Shown here one piece after another: positions 1 through 8,169 of a stretch of 64,000 bases of DNA; the first letter of the stretch is position 1, and the number at the start of each line of letters is the position of its first letter. The DNA is taken from assembly GCA_000309945.1 (NCBI GenBank), contig CM001633.1, positions 5,135,174 to 5,199,173 on the forward strand. Reading direction: 5' to 3'. The notes beneath the pieces are model-generated. The model worked only from the letters and a program-made list of their open reading frames with translations. It was not told the origin of the DNA and did no database searches. The DNA comes from Leptolyngbyaceae cyanobacterium JSC-12. Lineage in GTDB: Bacteria > Cyanobacteriota > Cyanobacteriia > Leptolyngbyales > Leptolyngbyaceae. Made by a program: the position numbers and the translations under genes.

Positions 1-136
1 GTTCCTGCTGTGCCTGCACCGCTCTTTGATTCATAGCGTTGCTAGTGGCTTTACTGGCTGCTGTTGCTGTGGCGCTAATGGCTGCTGTCCTTGCCACCGT
101 ACTTAATAAACCTCGACCACCTCGTCTTCTAACCAT
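1..136 (-). CDS. Small Arg/Gly- and Ala-rich protein, C-terminal part off the window
   Basis: Partial gene read on the minus strand; it starts at 136 and runs off the left edge after about 45 codons. The start is supported by an AGGAGA ribosome site a few bases upstream. The visible protein opens with MVRRRGGRGLL and continues as an Ala/Thr-rich, probably helical stretch. It lies directly downstream of the DUF6325 gene with a 32-base gap, so the two are likely cotranscribed. From memory, DUF6325 genes are often followed by a small SHOCT-type or glycine-rich protein of this appearance, but the diagnostic C-terminal half is not in the window, so no function is assigned. Confidence 0.6.
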   Translation of the reverse strand, partial: MVRRRGGRGLLSTVARTAAISATATAASKATSNAMNQRAVQAQQE

Positions 137-168
137 TTGAGTCTCCTTTTACTATCACTTGACTATTA

Positions 169-588
169 CTAAACTTGAGCTGCCATTACTTCTTCAATTA
201 CATGATTGGGAATACGTTCGCTGAATAAAAGTTCGCCTTGAGCATTGAGTACAGCATCTCGGAATGCAGTGGCCCAGGTATTTTCAAACAGCATTAAGGC
301 TGCAAAAGAGTTATTGCAGAGTGACTCTGCTACCTCATAAACATCGGTTTCTGCGATCAGTCCACTAATATCAGAAATGGCTGGATCGAGGATACTGTGG
401 TCAATATCATCCATCTCATCAATTTCTGTTATGCTCACCTCACCCTTCTCATTCTTGCGAATAAAGAGGATATCAATGATGCGAATAGTTTGCTTTTCTA
501 CTAGCTGCCTGAGTGCTAATGCAATTTCATCTTTAATGAAATTGTTTGGAAATTTGATGCAAAGGATTTCGATAGGACCTAGGGACAT
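169..588 (-). CDS. DUF6325 family protein
   Basis: A 139-residue soluble protein starting MSLGPIEILCIKFPNN, which I recognise as the typical DUF6325 opening (GPIE...IKFP...). The middle carries an ELVxxxTIRIIDILFIRK-like strand, followed by an acidic stretch rich in Glu and Asp and a segment ending in a Phe-Glu-Asn-Thr-Trp motif. These features match small proteins of unknown function in cyanobacteria and actinobacteria. The start at 588 has an AGGAG ribosome site eight bases upstream. No signal peptide or membrane segment is visible. The gene is followed by the small Arg/Gly-rich gene. The molecular role is unknown; membrane or stress association is only a guess from neighbours. Confidence 0.8.
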   Translation of the reverse strand: MSLGPIEILCIKFPNNFIKDEIALALRQLVEKQTIRIIDILFIRKNEKGEVSITEIDEMDDIDHSILDPAISDISGLIAETDVYEVAESLCNNSFAALMLFENTWATAFRDAVLNAQGELLFSERIPNHVIEEVMAAQV

Positions 589-672
589 AAGAGATTCTCC
601 TGCCTTCTAATTCCGCTAATTTACAATCTAAGATTCTTTTCGATACCCTAAACTCTACACCCCGTCTCAATT

Positions 673-1950
673 CTAAAAATCCACCGCATCCCGAATAATT
701 GGGCAAGTCATACAATGCCCACCGCCGCGCCCGCGTCCAAGTTCCGAGCTAGCGATCGTGACAACTTCGATACCTTGCTTGCGAAGAGCCGTGTTGTTCA
801 AGACATTGCGATCGTAGGCAACCACTACCCCCGGTTCCAGGCAGACGTAGTTGTTGCCGCTATCCCACTGTTGCCGTTGTCTGGCGTAGGCATTGCCCTG
901 ACTCTCCACCACACGTAACTTCTTCAGTCCAAGCGACAAGGCAACCACATCCACAAACGATGCAGATTCTTTCGTGATCTCATACCCTGGTTTTTTATCA
1001 CTGGGGCGCAGGGAAAATGTCGTGACGTGATCCATAATGTCGGGATACAGGCTGACTAGATCGCGATCGCAGAAGGTAAACACCGTATCCAGGTGCATGG
1101 CAGCGCGGAGTTTGGGCATTCCTGCCACAATCACGCGCTCTGCTCCACCTTTCGCAAACAGGGCCGCTGCTACCTGCGTAATCGCCTGTCGGGAGGTGCG
1201 TTCACTCATGCCGACTAGCACGACTCCTTTTCCAATCGGCATTACATCCCCTCCTTCAAAGGTGGCAGATCCCCAATGTTGGGTTGGATCACCCCACCAG
1301 ATTTCAAATGTTGCCTGGGTGAAGCTGGGATGAAACTTATAGACCGCCGTTACGAGGACAGTTTCTTCGTGGCGGGCGGGCCAGTAAAGTGGATTCAAGG
1401 TTACACCGCCGTAAATCCAGCAGGTGGTATCGCGAGTGAAGATGGTATTCGGCAGGGGAGGGAGCAGGTATCCGGTAACACTGCTGGATTCTTGCGCGAT
1501 CCGAAGAAAGTTACCGCTGCTGTCTTTGGGAATATCATAGACAGCAAGTCCCCCAATCAGATATTCTGCCAATTGCCGAGAACTTAAACTTTCCAAATAA
1601 GTGCGTACCTCTTCAACCAGCCCTAACCCCACCTCATTTGGTGTGATTTGCTGATCTAAAATCCATTTTTTCGCCTCTGGAATATCGAGAGTTTCTGCCA
1701 ATATTTCGTGCAGCTCAATCACTTCGATGCCGCGATCGCGCATCTTTGACACAAAGTCGAAATGATCTCGCTTCGCCATCTCCACCCACAGCACATCGTC
1801 AAACAGCAGATCATCACAGTTGGCAGGAGTCAACCGCGAATGGGCTAAACCCGGTGAACAGACCAGCACTTTCCGTAGTTTGCCCACTTCGGAGTACACT
1901 CCATAGGAGACAGTAGCTGGATTGGTAGCTGGATTAGTTGCAACAATCAT
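673..1950 (-). CDS. arcA: Arginine deiminase
   Basis: Hydrolyses L-arginine to citrulline and ammonia, the first step of the arginine deiminase pathway. The protein (425 residues from the start chosen here) has the guanidino-modifying enzyme fold signatures: an N-terminal [18 protein letters not shown], an FTRDTT motif, FEGGD in the middle, MHLDTVFTF with the catalytic His, and the C-terminal GGGHCMTCP carrying the nucleophilic Cys (about residue 413). An upstream in-frame TTG at 2004 would add 18 residues, but ATG 1950 is preceded by GGAG at five bases and the extra residues are unlike the family. No ornithine transcarbamylase or carbamate kinase gene lies nearby. Immediately upstream is the remnant of an amino-acid antiporter, suggesting a former arcA-arcD pair. 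Confidence 0.93.
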   Translation of the reverse strand: MIVATNPATNPATVSYGVYSEVGKLRKVLVCSPGLAHSRLTPANCDDLLFDDVLWVEMAKRDHFDFVSKMRDRGIEVIELHEILAETLDIPEAKKWILDQQITPNEVGLGLVEEVRTYLESLSSRQLAEYLIGGLAVYDIPKDSSGNFLRIAQESSSVTGYLLPPLPNTIFTRDTTCWIYGGVTLNPLYWPARHEETVLVTAVYKFHPSFTQATFEIWWGDPTQHWGSATFEGGDVMPIGKGVVLVGMSERTSRQAITQVAAALFAKGGAERVIVAGMPKLRAAMHLDTVFTFCDRDLVSLYPDIMDHVTTFSLRPSDKKPGYEITKESASFVDVVALSLGLKKLRVVESQGNAYARQRQQWDSGNNYVCLEPGVVVAYDRNVLNNTALRKQGIEVVTIASSELGRGRGGGHCMTCPIIRDAVDF

Positions 1951-1951
1951 A

Positions 1952-1985
1952 ATAGCTCCGTTGATTGGATAGCTCCGTTGATTGG
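1952..1985 (-). repeat. Two tandem 17-bp copies just upstream of arcA
   Basis: The 17-mer atagctccgttgattgg occurs twice head-to-tail with no spacer, ending one base before the arcA start codon. On the coding strand each copy contains AACGGAGC, so the Shine-Dalgarno-like GGAG is duplicated. It looks like a slippage or small tandem duplication in the 5' leader. Confidence 0.9.
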
Positions 1986-2019
1986 GTTTCAATACAAGAG
2001 TCAAAGGTATTTGATTGAG

Positions 2020-2140
2020 TTTTCGTTATCCCTAGCCCAGCAATCATCCAGGCAATCCACCCACCAAATACCCCAGTTGCCGCTCCAAACCAAGCAGGTA
2101 GAGTGAAGATGCCTGCACCAATCATTTTTAGTACAGAGAT
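2020..2140 (-). pseudogene. Remnant of APC-family arginine/ornithine antiporter (arcD-like)
   Basis: About 35 codons read VLKMIGAGIFTLPAWFG, then AATGVFGGWIAWMIAGLGI. This matches the first transmembrane segment and start of the second in APC-superfamily basic amino-acid antiporters (consensus GSMIGAGIFxLPxxFG). It is preceded by an in-frame TAA, lacks an N-terminus, and the similarity stops after GLGI, leaving perhaps one tenth of a roughly 480-residue transporter. Position right before arcA and on the same strand fits a lost arcD partner. The identification rests on a short but highly characteristic motif. Confidence 0.75.
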
Positions 2141-2183
2141 TTATTCGTCACACGGTTGAGAGTGCAATAGTTAGTCCAAGCAT

Positions 2184-2639
2184 TTACTGACAGGCTTGAA
2201 CTGCAATGCGGTAGGCAGTGTTACGATTACCAGTGATCCGGGCGTTTACCTGGAAGGGTTGCTGTTGAGTTGGAGTTCTGAACGTCAGTTGATAAAGATA
2301 GAATCGTCGTGCTTGAATTGTCCGATTTACCACTGTAGACGACGAATTATCGGGATACTTGAGGTTGACTTCGGCGGTATATCGCTCGTTATTTTCAGGA
2401 ATCATTAGACCCAGGTAGTTGGTAAAAGCGACTCCCGTTGGAACTACAAAATCGGTATTGGCATTTGAGTTGTTGGTAGCAACTACTTTTCGAATCTGGG
2501 TTTGTCTCGTAGTAACCTCCCGCAAATACTGACAGCCGCGACCAGGTTGGGGGAACTGTGCCTGTGCTGATTCAGGTGGTACCCCCAGAACCGTTGCTAT
2601 GCTGAACCCACTGGCGATCGCGATGGCAAAGACTTTCAT
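2184..2639 (-). CDS. Exported protein of unknown function
   Basis: A 151-residue protein with a typical signal peptide: MKVFAIAIASGFSIATVLGV followed by a likely cleavage after an AQA motif. The mature part is about 120 residues, rich in Asn, Thr and Gln, with two Cys (GCQYL near the N-terminus and one before the C-terminus) that could form a disulphide. Predicted strands suggest a small beta-rich periplasmic or extracellular domain. ATG 2639 is preferred to the upstream TTG 2645 because GAGGAG lies at a suitable distance. It is a stand-alone gene on the same strand as arcA. I do not recognise the family. Confidence 0.7.
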   Translation of the reverse strand: MKVFAIAIASGFSIATVLGVPPESAQAQFPQPGRGCQYLREVTTRQTQIRKVVATNNSNANTDFVVPTGVAFTNYLGLMIPENNERYTAEVNLKYPDNSSSTVVNRTIQARRFYLYQLTFRTPTQQQPFQVNARITGNRNTAYRIAVQACQ

Positions 2640-2736
2640 TATCAACTCCTCTACGCATGAAAACGATTGGTAGCAAACAAAACTTTATGAACGGGCAAAG
2701 CGTTACAGATTGCCTATCTGCTTCCGCCCTATTGGG

Positions 2737-2799
2737 TTAGATCTCAGAGCCAAAGTCTTCACGCAATTTGGCTTCCTGCTCGACAGTTAGGGTTAACAT
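2737..2799 (-). CDS. Possible 20-residue small protein
   Basis: A short reading frame beginning MLTLTVEQEAKLRED and ending after 20 residues. It has an AGGAG ribosome site six bases before the ATG, better than many real genes here. The peptide is acidic and amphipathic and looks like the first helix of a longer protein, so it may be a truncated gene rather than a functional microprotein. No family could be assigned. Confidence 0.35.
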   Translation of the reverse strand: MLTLTVEQEAKLREDFGSEI

Positions 2800-2919
2800 T
2801 GTTTTCTCCTAATGATGTTTACATGATCAAGTTTCAGGGACAGTCCACGAAATAATTTTGATGTCTGAACAATGAAACTAGACTCTCCAATTAGCCGAAT
2901 GATCAACAGACTGCATTTA

Positions 2920-3306
2920 TCAATTGCTATGATTCCAACCCAACAAGTGCGACACTTGTTTAGCTAAAGTAGCAGGATCAAATGGCTTGGTAACTGCCCC
3001 AGCAAATCCCATTTGATGAAGCTGTTTCAGAGTAAACCAGTTAGCTCTCGCGGTAATCAATATAATCGGAATGGATTGAATCATAGAATGCTGCTTCAGT
3101 TGCTCGATAAAGAGCAAAGCATCTGTTTCTGCAGCGGATGTATCCAGCAGAATAGCATCTGGACAGATTGACATACACAAATCAACTCCTTCTTGAATGG
3201 AGGTTGAAAGAATTACTCTCCATCCGCCCAACTCGCTTAAACAGATGTACAACACTTCTCGGATACTAGATTCATGCTCAATCACCAGAATTGATTTTGT
3301 AGACAT
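2920..3306 (-). CDS. Single-domain response regulator with altered acidic pocket
   Basis: A 128-residue stand-alone receiver domain. The phosphoacceptor is Asp55 (AILLDTS), the conserved Thr is in LITAR, and the Lys is in TKPFDP near the C-terminus. The usual Asp-Asp pair after beta-1 is replaced: the sequence is VIEHES, giving Glu10-His11, so magnesium binding and phosphorylation may be weakened. It has no output domain, so it would act by protein contact, like CheY or DivK. It belongs to a run of minus-strand signalling genes with the next receiver (3703-4080) and the PAS kinase. The closest relative by eye in the window is that neighbouring receiver. Confidence 0.85.
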   Translation of the reverse strand: MSTKSILVIEHESSIREVLYICLSELGGWRVILSTSIQEGVDLCMSICPDAILLDTSAAETDALLFIEQLKQHSMIQSIPIILITARANWFTLKQLHQMGFAGAVTKPFDPATLAKQVSHLLGWNHSN

Positions 3307-3346
3307 AAATAATGCCCTTCTACCAATAGGAAGGGAGCAACCTTGG

Positions 3347-3559
3347 TTAAAAGGTTGGCTTGAGCAGTTGTTTGAGCCTCAATTCAATCTGAAGATGTTG
3401 AGCTAAGTCTTCTTGCAACTCTTCTAGCACCTGCCTGGCAACTGCTACCATAACTTGTGCTGCGACGTAATCATGCTCAGATAATTTTCCTAAAGCCTGA
3501 TTCAAAACACTTGTTGCAATTTCGACGCGACTAATACTAGATGACTCATCACTAAACAT
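3347..3559 (-). CDS. Small helical protein of unknown function
   Basis: About 70 residues (MFSDESSSISRVEIATSV...), mostly amphipathic helix with an ELQEDLAQHLQIELRLKQLL tail suggesting a coiled coil. It lies between two receiver-domain genes on the same strand, 40 bases from the next one downstream. No clear ribosome site supports either ATG 3559 or the upstream TTG 3574. It could be a small adaptor or dimerisation protein of the two-component set, but that is inferred only from location. Confidence 0.5.
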   Translation of the reverse strand: MFSDESSSISRVEIATSVLNQALGKLSEHDYVAAQVMVAVARQVLEELQEDLAQHLQIELRLKQLLKPTF

Positions 3560-3702
3560 GATGAAAAAAGCCAAGCATTATTGAGTGTGTACTACGTAAA
3601 CAATCAAGTCACTGGATATAGTTGTGACACTTACCAATTGATTTGATAATTACTCAGTCAGATTAAACGAACAAAATAGGAAACTGATATGAATAGACCA
3701 GT

Positions 3703-4080
3703 TTACAAAATCCAATCTAAAAGTTCTGCAATCTGGCTCCAAATCGTGAGCGGGTCAAATGGTTTGACGATGACACCAGCGATATCCATTTTGGCAAAGC
3801 GATCGCGATCGCCCGGTAGAACTTTAGCCGTTAACACAACTATCGGAATCTTCCGAGTCTGAGGATTTGCCTGTAGTTCTTCACACAGTTGAAAGCCATC
3901 CATATCGGGCATAGAGATGTCTAGCAAAATCGCATCTATTGCTTCAGTTTGGGCAATTTGTAGTCCTTCCATACCAGAGGTAGCCGTGAAAGTTTGCCAT
4001 CCACCAAACTCTTCCAGAGATACTCGCACAACATCACGAATATCTTCTTCATCGTCCACAATCAAGATCCGTTTAATCAT
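3703..4080 (-). CDS. Single-domain response regulator (CheY-like)
   Basis: A 125-residue receiver domain with complete active site: acidic pair Asp9-Asp10 (LIVDDEED), phosphoacceptor Asp54 (AILLDISMPDMDG), Thr in VVLTAK and Lys in VKPFDP. No DNA-binding or enzymatic output domain follows. It is located 62 bases downstream of the four-PAS histidine kinase on the same strand, so it is the obvious candidate substrate of that kinase. The protein ends in DWIL directly after helix 5. Confidence 0.93.
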   Translation of the reverse strand: MIKRILIVDDEEDIRDVVRVSLEEFGGWQTFTATSGMEGLQIAQTEAIDAILLDISMPDMDGFQLCEELQANPQTRKIPIVVLTAKVLPGDRDRFAKMDIAGVIVKPFDPLTIWSQIAELLDWIL

Positions 4081-4142
4081 AGGTTATTAGGAATAGATAA
4101 TTGGTCATGGGAAGCAAGGAATGAGGATTAGGAGCTATGAGT

Positions 4143-6692
4143 TCAGTGATTAAGACTACTTTCCCCCTCTCCATTTTCCAATGGCACTGTAAAGTAAAAT
4201 GTGCTTCCTTTCCCCAAAACGCTCTCTGCCCAAATCTGCCCACCATGTTGCTGCACGATGTTCTTACAAATAGCCAACCCCAGGCCAGTTCCAGCTTTTT
4301 TGCGAGCATCAGAAATATCTACCTGCTGAAATTTTTCAAAGATGATATTGAGTTTATCTGCTGGAATACCACGCCCCTGATCGGTAACGGAGAAGAGAAC
4401 AGCAGGTACAGGATACCGAGGTGAGGAAGGTAGGGTAAGTGAGGAAAATTCTGCTGCGAGCCAAACAGTGCTGCCTGGTGCTGAGAACTTGATGGCGTTG
4501 CTCAGGAGGTTTGTCAAGGTTTGAACCAGTGCATCAGGGGATGCCCACATGGTCGCGGAAAGGGGAGTCACTGAGAAAATGATAGCTGCTTGTTCAGCGA
4601 TCGCTTGAATCCCTTCTACTGCTTGTTGCATTAGATCAGCAACCTGGCACGGCTCCATCACGAGTCGCACTTTGCCAGACTCTAACCGTTCCAGGCTAAG
4701 AATGTCATCGACCAATCGCACTAAACGTTCACTGTTGTTCAAAGCAATTCGCAGCATGTGTTTGGCTTTTTCCGGTCTGTCTTTCAATATTTCAGTTTCT
4801 AAAATGCCGAGAGCACCCCGAATTGAGGTGAGTGGTGTCCGAAGTTCGTGGCTTACCACTGAGATAAACTCATCTTTCAGTTGTTCAACTTTGAGGCGAT
4901 CGCGAATGTCTTGAATATGCCCCACAAGATAGAGGACTTGCCCATTTTGATCTCGAACTGGGGCTGTATTCATTAATACAGGAACCGTTACTCCTTGCTT
5001 AGTAACATATCGCTTTTTCATCTGAAACACATGAATTTTGCCGGAGAGCAGCTCTTCAAAACCTTTCAAATCTTCCTCAAGATCTGCTGGATGGGTAACC
5101 TTTTGGAAAGTCAGCGCTAATAATTCCGCTTCGGTATATCCCAACAGGTTGCAGTAGTGAGCATTCACCCTTAGAAACTGACCAGTTGGTAAAACCAGAG
5201 ACATCCCAATGGGCGCATCATCAAACGCTCTCCGAAACCGCTCTTCACTGGCACGCAGGGCTTCTTCCATCTGGCGTTGCTCAGTAATATCACGCCCAAC
5301 CGCCTGGAATTCAATAAATTTTCCCTGCTCATTAAAAATCGCCCGACTTTGCCATTGAGTCCAACGCACTTCTCCATGGGAATAAACTCGATTTTCAATC
5401 GTCACAGTTGGGTTATTCCAGCTCACAGAACGAATAAGTTGAGATACCTGCTCCCGGTCTGCTTCAAAAATCAGGGGTTCATAGCGGCTGCCAACAACTG
5501 TTTGCGGATCTAGCCCAAAATATCGACAATAGGCTGCGTTTGCAAAGGTAACAGTGTTGTCAGGCTGATAGCGACAAATGAATTCACTCTGATCTTCTAC
5601 AATGGCACGGTACCGGGCTTCACTTGCTTGCAGAGCAATTTCAACCTGTTTGCGATCGCTGATATCCTCCACAGTTCCAACAATCCGCACAACCTTGCCA
5701 TGTTCATCTTGGATGGGGAACGCTTGCGATCGCAACCAGCGGAGTTCTCCATCAGGACGAATGAAACGATATTCCTCATTAAATTGTTTGCCCCGTTGTT
5801 CTTGTTGTAACGCCTGGGCAATCCGATCGCGATCATCTGGATGAATATGTTTAAACCAATGAGTCATCCCCTTAACGTAGTCTTGGTCTGCTGGAGAGGG
5901 ATCATCTGGAATGCCTGAAATATTGATACAGGCGGGGTTAAGGTAGGAATATTGAGAGGTCGCTGTTTCAAAAATAAAAAATCCTTCTCGAACTGCTTCG
6001 GCGAATTGACGGAATCGGTCATTGCTTTCTTGGAGAGCAGCGGCTGTTTGTTTTAACTCGGTGATATCCCGTCCAATAGTCTGGATTTCGATGATAGTTC
6101 CCTGGTCATCAAACAATGCCTGATTCACCCACTGCACCCAGCGCATTTTTCCATTGACAACAACCCGATTTTCTGAAGTCCTAATTGGATGGGTAAAACT
6201 CAAGGACTGCATCAATTGGGTAACGTTGTTCTGATCTTCTATATCCACAAAGGGCAGAAATGATTTGCCCAATAAATCCTCTCGTTGCTGACCAAAATAG
6301 CGGCAATAGGCATCATTGACGAACAGAATGGTGGTATCTGGCAGGGAGCGGCAAATCAGTTCGCTTTGAGATTCCACAATCGCCTGATAGCGAGCTTCAC
6401 TTTGTTGCAGAGCAAGTTCTGTGGCTTTGCGATCGCTTACATCCCGAACAATTCCTAGCGCGTGGGTCTCTAGCCAATTTGCTGCTAGCCAGCCCAGGGC
6501 GATCGCCATGCTTGACATCAGCAGACACAAATACCCCAGATTCTCAACTGCCTTTTGCCCACTGCGATAAGACAAATAGCTAACCAGGATGGCGACTCCC
6601 ACTGTTTGGGACACAAGGAGAACTACCAATACCCCACGCAGAGGTATATTTGCAATGAAATGACGAAGGGAACGGAGAAGAGCAATCCGCAT
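4143..6692 (-). CDS. Membrane histidine kinase with four PAS domains
   Basis: An 849-residue sensor kinase. Two hydrophobic segments (about 19-40 and 53-72) anchor the N-terminus with almost no periplasmic loop. Four PAS/PAC modules follow (about 95-600), each ended by an ITELKQ/ISDRKQ/ITEQRQ-type linker. Then come a HisKA domain with phosphoacceptor His615 (VSHELRTPLTS) and an HATPase_c domain with an N box (NLLSNAIKFS), DQGRGIP and GTGLGLAI. The first two PAS domains resemble each other and the third closely, indicating internal duplication. It sits 47 bases downstream of the REC-wHTH-Hpt regulator and upstream of a CheY-like protein, forming a probable three-gene phosphorelay operon. Small ligands or redox cofactors are possible PAS inputs, but no specific cofactor motif is evident. 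Confidence 0.93.
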   Translation of the reverse strand: MRIALLRSLRHFIANIPLRGVLVVLLVSQTVGVAILVSYLSYRSGQKAVENLGYLCLLMSSMAIALGWLAANWLETHALGIVRDVSDRKATELALQQSEARYQAIVESQSELICRSLPDTTILFVNDAYCRYFGQQREDLLGKSFLPFVDIEDQNNVTQLMQSLSFTHPIRTSENRVVVNGKMRWVQWVNQALFDDQGTIIEIQTIGRDITELKQTAAALQESNDRFRQFAEAVREGFFIFETATSQYSYLNPACINISGIPDDPSPADQDYVKGMTHWFKHIHPDDRDRIAQALQQEQRGKQFNEEYRFIRPDGELRWLRSQAFPIQDEHGKVVRIVGTVEDISDRKQVEIALQASEARYRAIVEDQSEFICRYQPDNTVTFANAAYCRYFGLDPQTVVGSRYEPLIFEADREQVSQLIRSVSWNNPTVTIENRVYSHGEVRWTQWQSRAIFNEQGKFIEFQAVGRDITEQRQMEEALRASEERFRRAFDDAPIGMSLVLPTGQFLRVNAHYCNLLGYTEAELLALTFQKVTHPADLEEDLKGFEELLSGKIHVFQMKKRYVTKQGVTVPVLMNTAPVRDQNGQVLYLVGHIQDIRDRLKVEQLKDEFISVVSHELRTPLTSIRGALGILETEILKDRPEKAKHMLRIALNNSERLVRLVDDILSLERLESGKVRLVMEPCQVADLMQQAVEGIQAIAEQAAIIFSVTPLSATMWASPDALVQTLTNLLSNAIKFSAPGSTVWLAAEFSSLTLPSSPRYPVPAVLFSVTDQGRGIPADKLNIIFEKFQQVDISDARKKAGTGLGLAICKNIVQQHGGQIWAESVLGKGSTFYFTVPLENGEGESSLNH

Positions 6693-6739
6693 GGAGGATG
6701 CTTAGTGATACAAAAATAAACAGCGCAAAGATAAACAAC

Positions 6740-7843
6740 TTACATCGGCACATTCGTTAGTGGTTCAGCCAGTTCTTGTTTTAATGCTGCTAACAAGTGA
6801 GAAAACTGGTTGACCATGCCTGGTTCTCGATTTAAATGACTCGCCAATAGGTCTTCTATGGCTTCAGCAATCTTTGAAGCTTGACCATATCCGAAGGTGC
6901 CTAATCCACCAGATAGTTTGTGTGCTTCTTTGCGAGCGACATCCCGTTGATTGGTGCTAAGGTCACCCGCTTGCAGCGATCGCTCTACTGATTCCAACAC
7001 AGCAATGCGTTGTTCCAGGGATAACCGAAATCGTTTTGCAATATTTTGAATGGTTGTGATGCCTTGCAGGGTGCGCCTATCCCAATCACTCTCTCGATCT
7101 GTTGCCAACGCATAACCAGCAACAACTTCCGCATCTGTGATCGTCTGGAAATTTGCCTCATCTGAGGGTTTTGGCTTTAATCGATAGCCTAGCCCATACA
7201 CAGTTTCAATCAGATCAGTCTCCATTCCAGCAGTTTTCAACCGTTGCCGCAAGTCTTTGATTAAGTTTGTGACCGAGCCTTCAACAGGCGTATCATCCAT
7301 TGCCCACAAATGATCAATAATGGCACTGCGGCTAAAAACACGCTTGGGGTGACGCAGGAATAATTCTAGTAAGCTGTATTCTTTAGGACGCAATGCGATC
7401 ACCCGATGTTGATAAGTCACCCGCGCTGAAACCGGATCTAAACAAAGAGATCCCCAGGTTAATATAAAAGTGAATGCTCCTCTGCTACTGCGCCGCAGGA
7501 GCGCTCGCACTCTCGCCAGCAGTTGAGACGGATCGCTAGACTTAGGAAGGTAATCATCAGCACCCGCATCCAGTCCAGCCACAATGTCCTCGCTGGAATC
7601 TTTTACCGTCAACATCAAGATCGGCGTCTGACAATCTTGAGCACGGAGGCAACGACAAACTTCAATCCCATTCAGAGTGGGAAGCAAAACATCTAGAAGA
7701 ATCAGATCATAGTTCCATTGCGTTGCCAGGGCAAGCCCCACAGAGCCATCGGCGATCGCATCAACAGCATATCGGTGACTAGAGAGCGTAGCTGAAAGGA
7801 ACTCACTAGTAGGCTGATCATCTTCTATAAGAAGAATTTTCAT
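6740..7843 (-). CDS. OmpR-type response regulator fused to an Hpt domain
   Basis: A 367-residue protein with three modules: a receiver (about 1-120, Asp51 as phosphoacceptor, GADDYLPKS carrying the Lys), an OmpR/PhoB winged-helix DNA-binding domain (about 130-225, ending in the typical ETVYGLGYRLKP), and a C-terminal histidine phosphotransfer domain around His308 (EAHKLSGGLGTFG). REC-wHTH is a normal transcription factor, but the added Hpt is unusual and would let the same polypeptide receive and pass on phosphoryl groups. The PAS kinase gene begins 47 bases downstream. A second protein of the same plan, with an extra receiver, is encoded at 23681-25228. Confidence 0.92.
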   Translation of the reverse strand: MKILLIEDDQPTSEFLSATLSSHRYAVDAIADGSVGLALATQWNYDLILLDVLLPTLNGIEVCRCLRAQDCQTPILMLTVKDSSEDIVAGLDAGADDYLPKSSDPSQLLARVRALLRRSSRGAFTFILTWGSLCLDPVSARVTYQHRVIALRPKEYSLLELFLRHPKRVFSRSAIIDHLWAMDDTPVEGSVTNLIKDLRQRLKTAGMETDLIETVYGLGYRLKPKPSDEANFQTITDAEVVAGYALATDRESDWDRRTLQGITTIQNIAKRFRLSLEQRIAVLESVERSLQAGDLSTNQRDVARKEAHKLSGGLGTFGYGQASKIAEAIEDLLASHLNREPGMVNQFSHLLAALKQELAEPLTNVPM

Positions 7844-8081
7844 CGTGAATCCCCCTTTATTAAAGCCGCCCGCTCCTAAAGCAAGCAGTCTATCAAAATG
7901 ATTAGTTTATTGTATTTTCACAGAAATAATTAGCATAAAAAATTAAGGAATTTATAAAAGCCAAAGAACTAATATTCTTTGTTACGAAAATTCACCTAAT
8001 CTAGCTTCTCTCATCCTGCTATAGCTCAACGAGATAGAGTAGCCTGACGATACATCACCTTTGCACCAGGAGGGTTTGGAG
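7844..8081. other. AT-rich intergenic region
   Basis: This stretch upstream of the REC-wHTH-Hpt gene is strongly AT-rich (for example around 7900-7980) and presumably holds its promoter. No hairpin, RNA gene or confident operator was seen; a possible small frame follows at 8082. Confidence 0.5.
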
Positions 8082-8162
8082 ATGCCGTATCAATCTTTTT
8101 CTGTTGCCAGAGAACCAGACCCAACGGTTGAAAAACAAATACTTATAAAGAAATACTTATAA
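8082..8162 (+). CDS. Possible 26-residue small protein
   Basis: A short frame opening MPYQSFSVAREPD with an unusually strong AGGAGG-type ribosome site. Its last codons are made from a tandem 14-bp repeat. No homologous family was recognised; it could be a microprotein or the head of a lost gene. It lies in the intergenic space between two minus-strand genes. Confidence 0.28.
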   Translation: MPYQSFSVAREPDPTVEKQILIKKYL

Positions 8163-8164
8163 AG
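8137..8164. repeat. Tandem 14-bp direct repeat
   Basis: The 14-mer aaatacttataaag occurs twice without spacer, ending just before the stop codon of the following minus-strand gene. It is AT-rich and probably arose by slippage. Confidence 0.85.
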
Positions 8165-8169
8165 ATAGT

